A stretch of 16,410 nucleotides of DNA from Prevotella sp. (GCA_017430675.1 JAFRMM010000122.1:1-16410), one strand, 5' to 3'. Shown: positions 1-8,226, counted from the first letter of the stretch. Notes: generated by a model from the letters alone, not told the origin. Made by a program: numbers and translations.

Positions 1-12
1 ACGCCTGACACC

Positions 13-2112
13 ATGAAGATGAATATATTCCTTCGGCAGTTAGCGCGGCGCATGGACGGTGACCGCAGGGCGATGAGACAGGCCCAGGACATTCTCCGCT
101 CCGTGATAGACAGGGATCTGTGGAAGCAGATGGAGTCGGCCGTGGAGTTGCCCAAAGACATTGATCAGATAGAGATGTTGTTTGAGAAAAATAATGTCTT
201 TTTCCGCCGCATCATACTGAGTGAAGGCTGGTGGTCTCGCTGTACGGGCTATATGTTAGGATTCATGGCCGATGACGATACCCCCGTCATACTTGACCCC
301 AGTTTCACGGACTATACCTTCACCCACCCGAAGACGGGTAAACTCATGTCGGCCAGCAAAAATGCCGACCTGCTGAAGAAGAAGGCTGTCATTGCCTGTT
401 TACCTCTTTCCGACGACAAACTGAATGCCAAGAAGATCATACGCTACTCCCTGAACTGCCTCTGCAAATATGACTGGCTATACAGCCTGATGGCCTGTGT
501 CGGTGTTACGCTGTTGACGATGTTCACGCCCTACGTGTGCAAACTGATCTTCTCGGAGGTCATCCCCTCGGGTGATGTCGGGCAGATTGTTCCCGTAGCG
601 ACACTACTCCTGAGCGCAGCAGTCGGACTGACGATGGTGCAGACAGCCCGCAACTTGGTGGTGGTACGCATCAAGGACAAGGTGGAGCATACGCTACAGA
701 TCGCCATGATGTCGCGCCTATTGTTATTGCCAGCCACGTTTGCCAAGCAGTTTACGCCAGGCGACCTCTCCAACCGTCTGCTGTCGGTATCGCGCGTCAG
801 TTCTAACCTGACGGCCGATTTCCTGTCAACCCTGCTGACCTTCCTGTTCTCAGCCATCATGTTCGTACAGTTCTTCATCTATGGTGGTCCGCTGCTCTAC
901 ACTGGCATCATCGTCATTGTCATACAGTTGGCGTTCATCATACTTGTGTTCTACTATACAAGGCGGGTTCAACTGAATGTGAATGCTGGAGGCTCACACC
1001 TCGTGGGTACGCTGTTCGCCTTGTTTACAGGTGTCCAGAAAATCAAGACCACTGGTGCTGAGTTCCGCGCCTTCCACCAATGGGCAAAGGCATACGCCCC
1101 TACGGAGATGTACGGTAGCCGCCAGCCTTTGGCCAGTTTTTACGTGAACAGCATAGCCTATTGCTTGAAACTCCTGCCTATGATCGTGACAATGTGGGCG
1201 GCCTGGCACTATGGGCTGTCACTCTCCGACTACATTGCCTATTGTGCTGTATTGGCTCTTGTCTGCCAGGCTGTGCAACAGTTGCAGACTATCTCGAAGG
1301 ATGTGTCGCGCCTGTTGCCGGAGTTGCAACTCTGCCGACCCATCATGGCTGCCAAGCCCGAAGTCAAGGAGAACAAGAATGTGGTTAAGAGTATATCGGG
1401 GCGCTTGGACATACGCGGCCTGAAGTTCTGCTATGCCGATGACATGCCGCAGCTCTTCGACGGGTTGAACCTGACCATCAACAGCGGTGACTACGTGGCC
1501 CTTGTCGGCAGCTCGGGCTGCGGCAAGAGCACACTGATGCGGCTGATGTTGGGTCTGGAGCACCCGCAGGCGGGTTCCATTTTCTACGATCAGTATGATA
1601 TCAGCGACATCAACCTGCGCAGTCTGAGGCGTTTCTGTATTGGCATCTGCATGCAGGACGGCCAACTCGTTGAAGGTACCATCCGCGACAACATCATCTT
1701 CAACAATCCGCTGCTGACCGACGATGATGCCTGGGAGGCCGCACGCATGGCCGCGCTCGACGGCGACATTCGCCAGTTCCCCTTAGGCATGGACACGCCC
1801 ATCAGTGTCGATGGCAAGGGCGTGTCGGGCGGACAGCGCCAGCGCATACTGATTGCACGTGCTCTGGTCAGAAAGCCCGAGGTGCTCTTCCTTGACGAGG
1901 CCACGTCGGCACTTGACAACATCAGCCAGCATATCGTCGTAGAGAACCTAGCCAAACTGAAATGTACGCGCATCGTCATTGCCCACCGCCTGAGCACCAT
2001 CCAGCAGTGCAACCGCATCATCATACTGCGTGATGGTCGTGTGGCGGCAGACGGCACATACGAGGAACTGAAGGATCAACTGATAACTGAAAAGAACGGC
2101 GTGGATGCGTGA
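13..2112 (+). CDS. NHLM-type peptide/bacteriocin ABC exporter, permease + ATPase
   Basis: A 699-residue inner-membrane ABC exporter, half-transporter type. Residues 1-150 form a soluble N-terminal region that lacks the cysteine peptidase domain of bacteriocin exporters. Hydrophobic segments run from about 156 to 425. The ATPase domain is complete: Walker A GSSGCGKST at 499-507, Q-loop Q548, signature VSGGQRQR from 604, Walker B VLFLDE with D628/E629, and H-loop H658. The stretches TPGDLSNR, TGVQKIKTTGAEFRAF, ALDGDIRQFPLGMDTPIS and EATSALDN are typical of the NHLM bacteriocin-system transporter family (the second ABC protein, without leader peptidase), known to sit beside a peptidase-bearing ABC protein and an HlyD protein. 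It would export a leader-bearing peptide; neither the peptide nor the partners are in the window. The ATG at 13 is the first in-frame start here. The family call is from remembered motifs, and an RTX/lipid exporter is less likely. Confidence 0.85.
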   Translation: MKMNIFLRQLARRMDGDRRAMRQAQDILRSVIDRDLWKQMESAVELPKDIDQIEMLFEKNNVFFRRIILSEGWWSRCTGYMLGFMADDDTPVILDPSFTDYTFTHPKTGKLMSASKNADLLKKKAVIACLPLSDDKLNAKKIIRYSLNCLCKYDWLYSLMACVGVTLLTMFTPYVCKLIFSEVIPSGDVGQIVPVATLLLSAAVGLTMVQTARNLVVVRIKDKVEHTLQIAMMSRLLLLPATFAKQFTPGDLSNRLLSVSRVSSNLTADFLSTLLTFLFSAIMFVQFFIYGGPLLYTGIIVIVIQLAFIILVFYYTRRVQLNVNAGGSHLVGTLFALFTGVQKIKTTGAEFRAFHQWAKAYAPTEMYGSRQPLASFYVNSIAYCLKLLPMIVTMWAAWHYGLSLSDYIAYCAVLALVCQAVQQLQTISKDVSRLLPELQLCRPIMAAKPEVKENKNVVKSISGRLDIRGLKFCYADDMPQLFDGLNLTINSGDYVALVGSSGCGKSTLMRLMLGLEHPQAGSIFYDQYDISDINLRSLRRFCIGICMQDGQLVEGTIRDNIIFNNPLLTDDDAWEAARMAALDGDIRQFPLGMDTPISVDGKGVSGGQRQRILIARALVRKPEVLFLDEATSALDNISQHIVVENLAKLKCTRIVIAHRLSTIQQCNRIIILRDGRVAADGTYEELKDQLITEKNGVDA

Positions 2113-2171
2113 TTCTAACTCACAGAGAACCGTCGGTGAGTACAGGGTCCACCCCCCAATAAGTACCGTTT

Positions 2172-2223
2172 TAGCAAAATTAAGTGGCTCCGTAGTAAAA
2201 TTAAGTGCCACCAAATTTTGCTA
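2172..2223. repeat. IS-terminus-like repeat cluster
   Basis: TAGCAAAATTAAGTGGC (2172-2188) recurs as TAGTAAAATTAAGTGCC (2193-2209), matching 15 of 17. The first ten bases of the first copy return as a perfect inverted copy, AATTTTGCTA, at 2214-2223. A further AAGTGCCACTTA follows at 2225-2236. Several short repeats beside a reverse-strand ORF stop resemble the multi-repeat ends of IS21-like elements. That family link is a guess; the repeats themselves are plain in the sequence. Confidence 0.55.
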
Positions 2224-2246
2224 AAGTGCCACTTATTTGGCGAAAG

Positions 2247-2420
2247 TCACCCCTTGGTGAGGTCTTCGATCTGACCGATGATGTCCTGATACTGGCGCTG
2301 GGTCTTGAAGTTGATGCTGAGACCGTCCCCTGTGAGTTTCAAAATCTGCAATAATTGTTTCAAAATTTGCAAAATCTGACTGTTTGTGACATTCGGGTTT
2401 TGTAGTTTGGAGGTTTTTGC
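2247..2420 (-). pseudogene. C-terminal remnant of an unidentified reverse-strand ORF
   Basis: Reading the reverse strand from 2420 down to a TGA at 2247-2249 gives about 57 sense codons, bounded upstream by an in-frame TAG and with no in-frame ATG. The peptide contains a doubled QILK motif followed by LTGDGLSINFKTQRQYQ and IGQIEDLTKG, which reads like a real protein end rather than chance. It lies next to the repeat cluster, so it may be the tail of an old IS protein. I do not recognise the family. The forward promoter at 2399-2429 overlaps its upstream part. Confidence 0.4.
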
Positions 2421-2429
2421 CTATCTTTG
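2399..2429 (+). promoter_or_regulatory. Bacteroidales promoter, probably the original adenine deaminase operon promoter
   Basis: TTTG at 2399-2402 is followed after 19 bp by TATCTTTG at 2422-2429, an excellent match to the Bacteroides -33/-7 consensus. Transcription would begin near 2433. With the IS and one target copy removed, the leader to the adenine deaminase ATG would be only about 30 nt, typical for this group. The promoter is now cut off from that gene by 1355 bp of IS. Confidence 0.75.
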
Positions 2430-2437
2430 TACAATAA

Positions 2438-2446
2438 AAATATAAC
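2438..2446. repeat. Left target-site duplication of the IS
   Basis: AAATATAAC directly abuts the left end of the IS and is repeated exactly at 3802-3810, directly abutting the right end. Confidence 0.85.
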
Positions 2447-2464
2447 CACTACTGTCCCGTTAAA
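2447..2464 (+). repeat. IS left terminal inverted repeat
   Basis: 18 bp, 16 of 18 identical to the reverse complement of 3784-3801. Mismatches fall at the third and sixth positions. Confidence 0.85.
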
Positions 2465-2515
2465 GTGGACTAATCGTTCTTTGAAATAATTGAAATACAG
2501 TCTTTTACGAGTGTT

Positions 2516-2549
2516 TTTGAAGTGAAACGGATTTGATTTTGTACTTTTG
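2516..2549 (+). promoter_or_regulatory. Probable transposase promoter inside the IS
   Basis: TACTTTTG at 2542-2549 matches the Bacteroides -7 box. A TTTG at 2516-2519 lies 22 bp upstream, slightly longer than the usual 19-21. Transcription would start near 2553, ahead of the ATG at 2572. This rules out the in-frame upstream ATG at 2533, which lies before the transcription start. Confidence 0.5.
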
Positions 2550-2571
2550 CCGTCTAAACAGATTAGATGGT

Positions 2572-3765
2572 ATGAACATTTCAAAATACGTATTCTCTCA
2601 ACTCACCTCGTTTTTGAATAGAAGTCAGTTCAATGACTATGTCAGGAAGTACCACGGCGACCATTATGTCAAGCATTTCACTTGCTGGAACCAATTGTTG
2701 GCTCTTATGTTTGGACAACTCAGCAATCGTGAGAGTCTTCGCGACTTGATTGTGGCATTGGAGGCTCATCAGTCAAAGTGCTATCATCTTGGTCTTGGAC
2801 GCAAGCCTATCGCCAGGACTACATTTGCCAAGGCAAATCAGGACAGGGATTACCGAATTTTTGAAGACTTTGCCTTCTACATGATGGACCTGGCTCGCAA
2901 GAAACGGGTAGTGGATATCTTCAAACTGAAAGGAAAGGTCTATGCCTTCGATTCAACAACGATACCGCTGTGCCTCTCTGTCTTTTGGTGGGCTAAGTTC
3001 TTTGCAGAGCAAAGCGGCAAAGCCGAGCGCCGAAAGCGCAAAGGAGGAGTAAAGATACACTTCCTATACGATTTGGAAACATCCGTCCCTGCATTCTTTC
3101 ACATCACGACAGCATCCGTGTTTGACTCCAAGGTAATGGACAAGATTCCCTATGAACAAGGCTCATACTACGTGTTTGACCGTGGTTACAATGCCTTCAA
3201 GGAACTCTACAGAATCCATCGGATGGAATCCTTCTTCGTAGTGAGAGCCAAGCGAAACCTGCAATACAAGTGCATGAAATGGAAACGGAGACTTCCCTCA
3301 GATGTACTTACTGATGCAGAGATACAACTGACAGAGTATGCCTCTTTCAAGAAGTACCCTGAAAGGCTCAGGCTTGTCCGCTACCATGATGCAGAGCAGA
3401 ATCGTGACTTTGCTTTCTTGACGAATGCAACACACCTGACGGCTCTCGAAGTGGCTAACCTGTATAAGAACAGGTGGCAAATAGAATTATTCCACAAATG
3501 GCTGAAGCAGCACCTCAAGATCAAGAAGTTTTGGGGAACAACTGAAAATGCAGTCCGTATACAGATTTGTGCAGCTATCATTGCCTATTGTCTCGTGGCG
3601 ATTGTACAGCATGATATGCGGCTGGAACGATCGACCTATGAGGTCCTGCAAATCCTCAGCATCTCGCTGACGGACAAGACACCACTACAAGATCTATTCA
3701 ATAAGACTAATTTCAACGATGTCAAAGAGCAATTTGGTCCCCTCATTCTAGGGCTATTTGATTAA
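2572..3765 (+). CDS. IS4-family transposase (DDE, with DUF4372-like N-terminus)
   Basis: A 397-residue transposase that cuts and joins the ends of its own IS. The N-terminal 70 residues resemble the DUF4372 domain common in Bacteroidales IS4 transposases (FSQLTSFL, then FTCWNQLLALMFGQLSNRESLRDL). The catalytic DDE residues are visible: D127 in YAFDSTTI, D203 in YVFDRGYNAF, and E305 in the signature Y298-x2-R301-x3-E305-x6-K312. No frameshift or stop interrupts it and its length is normal for the family. The start at 2572 is chosen because the probable promoter lies at 2516-2549 and because the peptide from here matches family N-termini. An alternative upstream ATG at 2533 would add 13 unlikely residues. 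The stop sits 18 bp from the right inverted repeat. Confidence 0.93.
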   Translation: MNISKYVFSQLTSFLNRSQFNDYVRKYHGDHYVKHFTCWNQLLALMFGQLSNRESLRDLIVALEAHQSKCYHLGLGRKPIARTTFAKANQDRDYRIFEDFAFYMMDLARKKRVVDIFKLKGKVYAFDSTTIPLCLSVFWWAKFFAEQSGKAERRKRKGGVKIHFLYDLETSVPAFFHITTASVFDSKVMDKIPYEQGSYYVFDRGYNAFKELYRIHRMESFFVVRAKRNLQYKCMKWKRRLPSDVLTDAEIQLTEYASFKKYPERLRLVRYHDAEQNRDFAFLTNATHLTALEVANLYKNRWQIELFHKWLKQHLKIKKFWGTTENAVRIQICAAIIAYCLVAIVQHDMRLERSTYEVLQILSISLTDKTPLQDLFNKTNFNDVKEQFGPLILGLFD

Positions 3766-3783
3766 TATTTAACTCGTCCCAAT

Positions 3784-3801
3784 TTTAACGGGACACTAAT
3801 G
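3784..3801 (-). repeat. IS right terminal inverted repeat
   Basis: Reverse complement matches the left end in 16 of 18 positions, with the 12 internal bases TGTCCCGTTAAA identical. Confidence 0.85.
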
Positions 3802-3810
3802 AAATATAAC
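3802..3810. repeat. Right target-site duplication of the IS
   Basis: Exact copy of AAATATAAC from 2438-2446, directly abutting the right IS end and 16 bp before the adenine deaminase ATG. Confidence 0.85.
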
Positions 3811-3826
3811 ATAAAACAATCTGACA

Positions 3827-5494
3827 ATGAAGACATATCAAGGACATATCGTTGATGCGGTTCGCCGCGAGATATTCGATGGCGAGCTGGTGGTGGATGG
3901 TGGACGCATCATTCAGATAAATCGTTGTGAACTGCCAGAGGATGGGAGGCAATGGCCCTATCTGATGCCCGGTTTTATCGACAGCCATGTACACGTCGAG
4001 AGCAGTATGTTGATGCCCGTGGAGTTCGCCCGTGTGGCGTCGGAGCACGGCACTATCGGTGTCATCGCCGATCCGCATGAGATCGCCAACGTGCTGGGTG
4101 TGGAAGGGGTGGACGTGATGATCCATTCGGCCAGCCAGGCGCAGTTCAACTTCCTGTTCGGTGCCCCCAGTTGCGTACCGGCGTTAGGCGGTAATGTGGA
4201 GACCAGCGGAGCAACTATCGACAGTCAGAAGATAGCAGCCCTGATGCAGCGCGATGACATTGGCTTTCTGGGCGAGATGATGAACTTCACAGGTGTGCTA
4301 CAGGGCGATAGCGAGGTGATGGCGAAGATAGCCGCTGCCCGCGCAGCAGGCAAACCCATCGACGGCCATGCCCCTGGCCTTACCCCAGAGGAGCGCCAGC
4401 GCTATGCACAGGCAGGAATATCTACCGACCACGAATGTACAACGCTCGACGAGGGGCGCGAATGCATCCGTGCCGGCATGAAGGTCATCATCCGTGAGGG
4501 CAGTTCCGCCAAGGACTATGCTCTCCTACACCCGCTCATCGACGAATATCCCGACCAGGTGATGCTGTGTACCGATGACTGCCACGCCGACGACCTCGTG
4601 CGTGGTCACATCATTTCCATCGTGAAGCGGGCACTTATCGATGGCCACGACTTTTGGAACGTCCTTCAGGCGGCTTGCTGCAACCCGCAGCGTCACTATG
4701 GCGTGAACTGGGGACTGCTGCAAGAGGACGACCCGGCCACATTTATCATCGTCAACAATGTTGGTCCTTTCCTGGGGGTGCAGAACACCATCATCCGTGG
4801 TGTTGAGGTCTATAGTTACAACCTGTCGTTCGGAAGTATCAGCGCGCGGCGGCAGACAATCGCGGACCTCAGTAGTTATCCTAACCATTTCTGCGCCACT
4901 CCCATCACGGCTGACGACATCAAGCTTGACATCCATCGCGGCGACACCAAGCACATCATCCGTGCCGCAGACAGGAGCCTATATACCGGCCACGACGTGG
5001 TGGAGGTGACGGGAGACCCTATGAAGGACTCTCACTACCCGTGGCATGAGGTGCAGAAGGTAGTGGTCTATAACCGCTATACCCAGTCGGCCCGTCCTGT
5101 CGTCGGGCTGGTGCGCGGCTTTGGCATCCGTCAGGGAGCCATTGCCTCGTCAGTGGCTCATGACAGTCACAACATCGTGGCCATCGGCTCCTCCGACGAG
5201 TTTATTGTCCATGCCGTCAACCGTGTCATAGAGATGCAAGGGGGGCAGGTGGTCATAACCGATGAGGAGATCATCGAGATGGCACTGCCCATTGCAGGGC
5301 TGATGTCACCGCTCGACGGCCATGAGGTGGCTTACCGCTGCCGGTTGCTCTGCGACATGGCTGCCCAGACTGGTTGCACGATGAAGGCACCCTTTATCAC
5401 GATGGCATTCCTTTGTCTGCCTGTCATCCCAGAACTGAAGATTACCGACAAGTTCCTCTGGGACAGTAAGAACATGAAAATGGTTGAAGACTAA
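3827..5494 (+). CDS. ade: Adenine deaminase
   Basis: A 555-residue cytosolic amidohydrolase that converts adenine to hypoxanthine and ammonia (EC 3.5.4.2) in purine salvage. The metal-site pattern of the Ade family is present: H54-V-H56 in GFIDSHVHVESS, E150 in FLGEMMNF, H181 in DGHAPGL, H202 in STDHECT, and the acidic CTDDCHADD at 248-256. ADPHEIANVLG at 81-91 is also typical. The C-terminal half carries the family's second domain, including GFGIRQGAIASSVAHDSHN and a late AGLMSPLDG. Length is close to the usual 570-580. It is the first gene after the IS, whose right target duplication ends 16 bp before the ATG, so its native promoter (2399-2429) is now remote. The next gene starts 3 nt after its stop, indicating co-transcription and probable translational coupling. 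Confidence 0.95.
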   Translation: MKTYQGHIVDAVRREIFDGELVVDGGRIIQINRCELPEDGRQWPYLMPGFIDSHVHVESSMLMPVEFARVASEHGTIGVIADPHEIANVLGVEGVDVMIHSASQAQFNFLFGAPSCVPALGGNVETSGATIDSQKIAALMQRDDIGFLGEMMNFTGVLQGDSEVMAKIAAARAAGKPIDGHAPGLTPEERQRYAQAGISTDHECTTLDEGRECIRAGMKVIIREGSSAKDYALLHPLIDEYPDQVMLCTDDCHADDLVRGHIISIVKRALIDGHDFWNVLQAACCNPQRHYGVNWGLLQEDDPATFIIVNNVGPFLGVQNTIIRGVEVYSYNLSFGSISARRQTIADLSSYPNHFCATPITADDIKLDIHRGDTKHIIRAADRSLYTGHDVVEVTGDPMKDSHYPWHEVQKVVVYNRYTQSARPVVGLVRGFGIRQGAIASSVAHDSHNIVAIGSSDEFIVHAVNRVIEMQGGQVVITDEEIIEMALPIAGLMSPLDGHEVAYRCRLLCDMAAQTGCTMKAPFITMAFLCLPVIPELKITDKFLWDSKNMKMVED

Positions 5495-5497
5495 AGA

Positions 5498-7147
5498 ATG
5501 AAAAAGATGACGAATTGGATGATGGTCACCATCATCATCAGCGCCGCTACCCTCACCTGTTGCAATACGGAAAATTCAAGCAATGACTATTCTGGCAACA
5601 ACCAGTGGGGTGCAGAGATACTCACCTTCAAGGTGAATGATTCCTCTGACGAGTTTATTATTATGAAAAAAGTGGAAGGTGGAGATTACTCGATGGCGTA
5701 TATGTACGAAAGCCAAGTGACGACCGTCACAGGAACGCTCTCCGACTTTTACATCTGTCCCGTCGAGGTGACCAACAAACTTTGGAACGATGTGATGGGA
5801 TGGAGACCCGAAGGACAGCCAGACAATGGCGACTTATATCCCGTCAGCAATGTGAACTACTACGACATCGTCAAGGAAGGTGGCTTCATCGACAAGTTGA
5901 ACACGATGTGCGCCGACCAGTTGCCGTCTGGCAAGCGTTTCGCGCTGCCCACCGAAGCCCAGTGGGAATATGCAGCCCGCGGCGGACAAAAGTCGATGGG
6001 CTACAAATATGCCGGATCCAACACGATAGACGAAGTGGCCTGGTACGCCGGCAACTCGAACGGCACAACCCACTCTGTCGGCCTGAAGCAACCCAATGAG
6101 CTCGGCCTCTACGACATGACCGGCAACGTCTGGGAATGGACCCGCGACAACTTCGTCTATTTCGACAAACTCACGCTCGACCAAGGTCTCGACTATGTCT
6201 GCAACGCCATCAACAACTACCGCGTCAACCGCGGCGGCAGTTACGGCACCAGACAGACGGGTCTCGAAACCGCCTACCACACATGGCTGGGAATGCACCA
6301 GTCCTATAAAAACCGTGGCCTACGACTCGCCCTCGTAGATGACTTCGACGAAGAAAAACTCGTGGAACCTATTCAGCCAGACAACCTCCTTTCCATCACC
6401 GTGAACAACGGTACAGTCGGCTACTACCTCCCGATGGTTGAAGTGAAGGGCGGCAACTACGAACTGGTCTATGAACGCGACGGTGAACAGAAAACCGTCA
6501 GCGGAACGCTTTCCGACTTCTATATCTGCCAAACCGAAACGATGAACTACATCTGGGAAACCGTCATGGGCTCGACACCCCAAGGTCAAACCGAGAGCGA
6601 AGGTCTCTATCCCGTTACGAAGATTAATTACGAGGACATCACTGGGAGCGGCGGCTTCCTCGACAAGTTGAACACGATGTGCGCCGACCAGTTGCCCGCC
6701 GGGATGCAGTTTGCCCTCGCTACAGAGGCCGAATGGCACTACGCCGCCAGCGGCGGACGTAAGTCGCATGGCTATATCTACGCTGGTTCAAACATGATAA
6801 GCGATGTGGCCTGGTATTCCGACAACGCCGGACGAGCCTCCCACTTCGTGGCCTCCAGGCAGCCCAACGAACTCGGCCTCTACGACCTAAGCGGTAATGT
6901 CTGGGAATACTGCAACGACTGGTATGCCGATCTGGCCGACATCCCTGCCGACCAGGGCACTGACTATGCCGGTCCCGAGTCAGGTAAAATTATTGTTGGC
7001 TGCGGCGGCTGTTACAATAGCGAGCCCTACACTTGCACTTATTCCTACCACGGCCGCGAGATTGAACACAACGGCCGCGACGCTACTGTAGGCTTCCGCA
7101 TCGTTTTGAGATTTCTTAGGTCACATGAGGACTTGACTATAAATTAA
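5498..7147 (+). CDS. Lipoprotein with two tandem FGE/SUMF1-like domains
   Basis: A 549-residue predicted lipoprotein: a hydrophobic leader followed by LTCC, giving a lipid-modified Cys at 21 or 22. Two formylglycine-generating-enzyme-like (SUMF1, C-type-lectin fold) domains follow, about 53-280 and 308-540, each with the same order of motifs: TLSDFYIC, DKLNTMCADQLP, TEAQWEYAA or TEAEWHYAA, NELGLYD, GNVWE, and a final GG-Y segment. Catalytic FGEs use two cysteines just after the GGS motif. Domain 1 has none there (NRGGSYGTRQ). Domain 2 (GCGGCYNSEPYTC) keeps only the position of the second. Modification of sulfatases is therefore doubtful; a binding or structural surface role is more likely. 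A 36-nt identical stretch (5890-5925 and 6661-6696) points to internal duplication or gene conversion. No sulfatase gene is nearby. It lies 3 nt after ade and 17 nt before the next gene. Confidence 0.85.
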   Translation: MKKMTNWMMVTIIISAATLTCCNTENSSNDYSGNNQWGAEILTFKVNDSSDEFIIMKKVEGGDYSMAYMYESQVTTVTGTLSDFYICPVEVTNKLWNDVMGWRPEGQPDNGDLYPVSNVNYYDIVKEGGFIDKLNTMCADQLPSGKRFALPTEAQWEYAARGGQKSMGYKYAGSNTIDEVAWYAGNSNGTTHSVGLKQPNELGLYDMTGNVWEWTRDNFVYFDKLTLDQGLDYVCNAINNYRVNRGGSYGTRQTGLETAYHTWLGMHQSYKNRGLRLALVDDFDEEKLVEPIQPDNLLSITVNNGTVGYYLPMVEVKGGNYELVYERDGEQKTVSGTLSDFYICQTETMNYIWETVMGSTPQGQTESEGLYPVTKINYEDITGSGGFLDKLNTMCADQLPAGMQFALATEAEWHYAASGGRKSHGYIYAGSNMISDVAWYSDNAGRASHFVASRQPNELGLYDLSGNVWEYCNDWYADLADIPADQGTDYAGPESGKIIVGCGGCYNSEPYTCTYSYHGREIEHNGRDATVGFRIVLRFLRSHEDLTIN

Positions 7148-7164
7148 AACAGATAGGCAACATA

Positions 7165-8184
7165 ATGAAAAGAATAAATCTTTGGCTTCTCGTCGCCATC
7201 CTCGTCATCTGTAACTTTAACTTGTTGACATCGTGCACGAACGCCAATAATGCCGCCAAGCAGGATGACACGCCGGTCCGTATTGGGATAGCCTGGCGCG
7301 GCGACAGTACGTCCATCTCCTACACCAGTGCGCTGCAGAGCGTGCGTGAGGCAGGAGCCGTACCTGTGCCGCTGCCACTGCTGAAGTCGCCCGTTATGGA
7401 ATACGACGGTGACCAGTTGTCAGCACAATATACCGACGATCACGGCATTGTGATACAGGAATATGCTGACAAGGTGAAGGCTGATCCCTTCGCCGGCCAG
7501 GACATCATCAGTTTGCTCGCCGGTCTAGACGGACTTGTCTTTACAGGCGGTGCGGACATCAGTCCTACATTCTATAAGACCCCGGAGCCTTGGCACGGTA
7601 TCGAGGAGGAAGGCAACTGCGACGGACGGCGTGATGTGTCGGACTATATCCTGATGGCATGGTGCCTGGAGCGGGAGCCTCAGTTGCCGGTATTATGCAT
7701 CTGCCGCGGCATGCAGATGCTCAGCATCGTGTCTGGCGCACAGATGATACAGGACCTGCGTACCTACTTCGCGGCACAGGGACTGTCCTACGCCGATGAG
7801 CACCGCATGGAGGCGACGGCTGACCACAGACGCGACTTTGCCGTCCACGATGTCACCGTCACCGACCAGTCATCGCTGCTTCGGCAAATCGTTGGAACAG
7901 ATATCGTCAGCCGTGTCCCGTCATGGCATCATCAGGCCGTGCGGAGCGTAGAGGGAACGTCACTCAAAGTGACTGCTGTCACCCAGACCAGCGGCATCGA
8001 CATCATCGAGGCCGTGGAGCGTACCGACAAGCCCTTCTTCATAGGTCTGCAGTACCACCCCGAGGTGGCTGTAGCCAAGCATGCCAACGGCGCTGCCGAT
8101 GCCTCGCGCTTCATGGACTACGACAATGCGCTCTGTTACTTCCGCGCTCTGGCAGAACAAGGAAAGAAACACAAAAATAAATAA
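7165..8184 (+). CDS. Lipoprotein, class-I glutamine amidotransferase-like hydrolase (peptidase C26, PuuD-like)
   Basis: A 339-residue predicted lipoprotein with signal segment ending LLTSC (lipid Cys at 24). The body is a class I glutamine-amidotransferase fold of the peptidase C26 or gamma-glutamyl-GABA hydrolase group. FTGGADISP at about 130-138 is the family's glycine-rich loop. The nucleophile is C180 in LCICRGMQ, and H298 and E300 in GLQYHPEV complete the triad, so it should be active. The family cleaves gamma-glutamyl amides such as gamma-glutamyl-GABA; the substrate here is unknown. The usual PuuD is cytosolic and about 250 residues. This one is lipid-anchored and has a longer N-terminal part with an insert around 70-110, so it acts outside the cytoplasm, a feature seen in Bacteroidetes homologues. 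It lies 17 nt after the FGE-like gene and 42 nt before the phosphatase. Confidence 0.88.
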   Translation: MKRINLWLLVAILVICNFNLLTSCTNANNAAKQDDTPVRIGIAWRGDSTSISYTSALQSVREAGAVPVPLPLLKSPVMEYDGDQLSAQYTDDHGIVIQEYADKVKADPFAGQDIISLLAGLDGLVFTGGADISPTFYKTPEPWHGIEEEGNCDGRRDVSDYILMAWCLEREPQLPVLCICRGMQMLSIVSGAQMIQDLRTYFAAQGLSYADEHRMEATADHRRDFAVHDVTVTDQSSLLRQIVGTDIVSRVPSWHHQAVRSVEGTSLKVTAVTQTSGIDIIEAVERTDKPFFIGLQYHPEVAVAKHANGAADASRFMDYDNALCYFRALAEQGKKHKNK

Positions 8185-8226
8185 GCTGATAGAATAACAG
8201 TTATGAACAAATAAAACAATAACATC

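Larger units (their letters stand above)
2113..2446. other. 334-bp intergenic region without an intact gene
   Basis: No intact coding sequence is visible. From left to right it holds a short spacer after the exporter stop, an A+T-rich block with direct and inverted repeats (2172-2223), a decayed reverse-strand ORF end (2247-2420), and a good Bacteroidales promoter (2399-2429) pointing right. It ends at the target duplication of the IS. It looks like the leftover end of an older mobile element. Confidence 0.7.
2447..3801 (+). mobile_element. Complete IS4-family insertion sequence, 1355 bp
   Basis: The ends are CACTACTGTCCCGTTAAA (2447-2464) and, inverted, CATTAGTGTCCCGTTAAA (3801-3784), matching 16 of 18 with 12 inner bases perfect. 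A 9-bp direct repeat, AAATATAAC, flanks them exactly. The single gene is an intact DDE transposase with the IS4 YREK signature. Intact ends, gene and target duplication suggest a recent, possibly still active insertion. It lies in the same orientation as the downstream operon, so reading through from the transposase promoter could feed that operon. The exact IS name needs a database comparison. Confidence 0.9.

Noticed and set aside
1219..2057. Reverse-strand ORFs opposite the exporter ATPase domain
   Set aside because: They lie antisense to conserved Walker and signature motifs and have no recognisable domains or start context.
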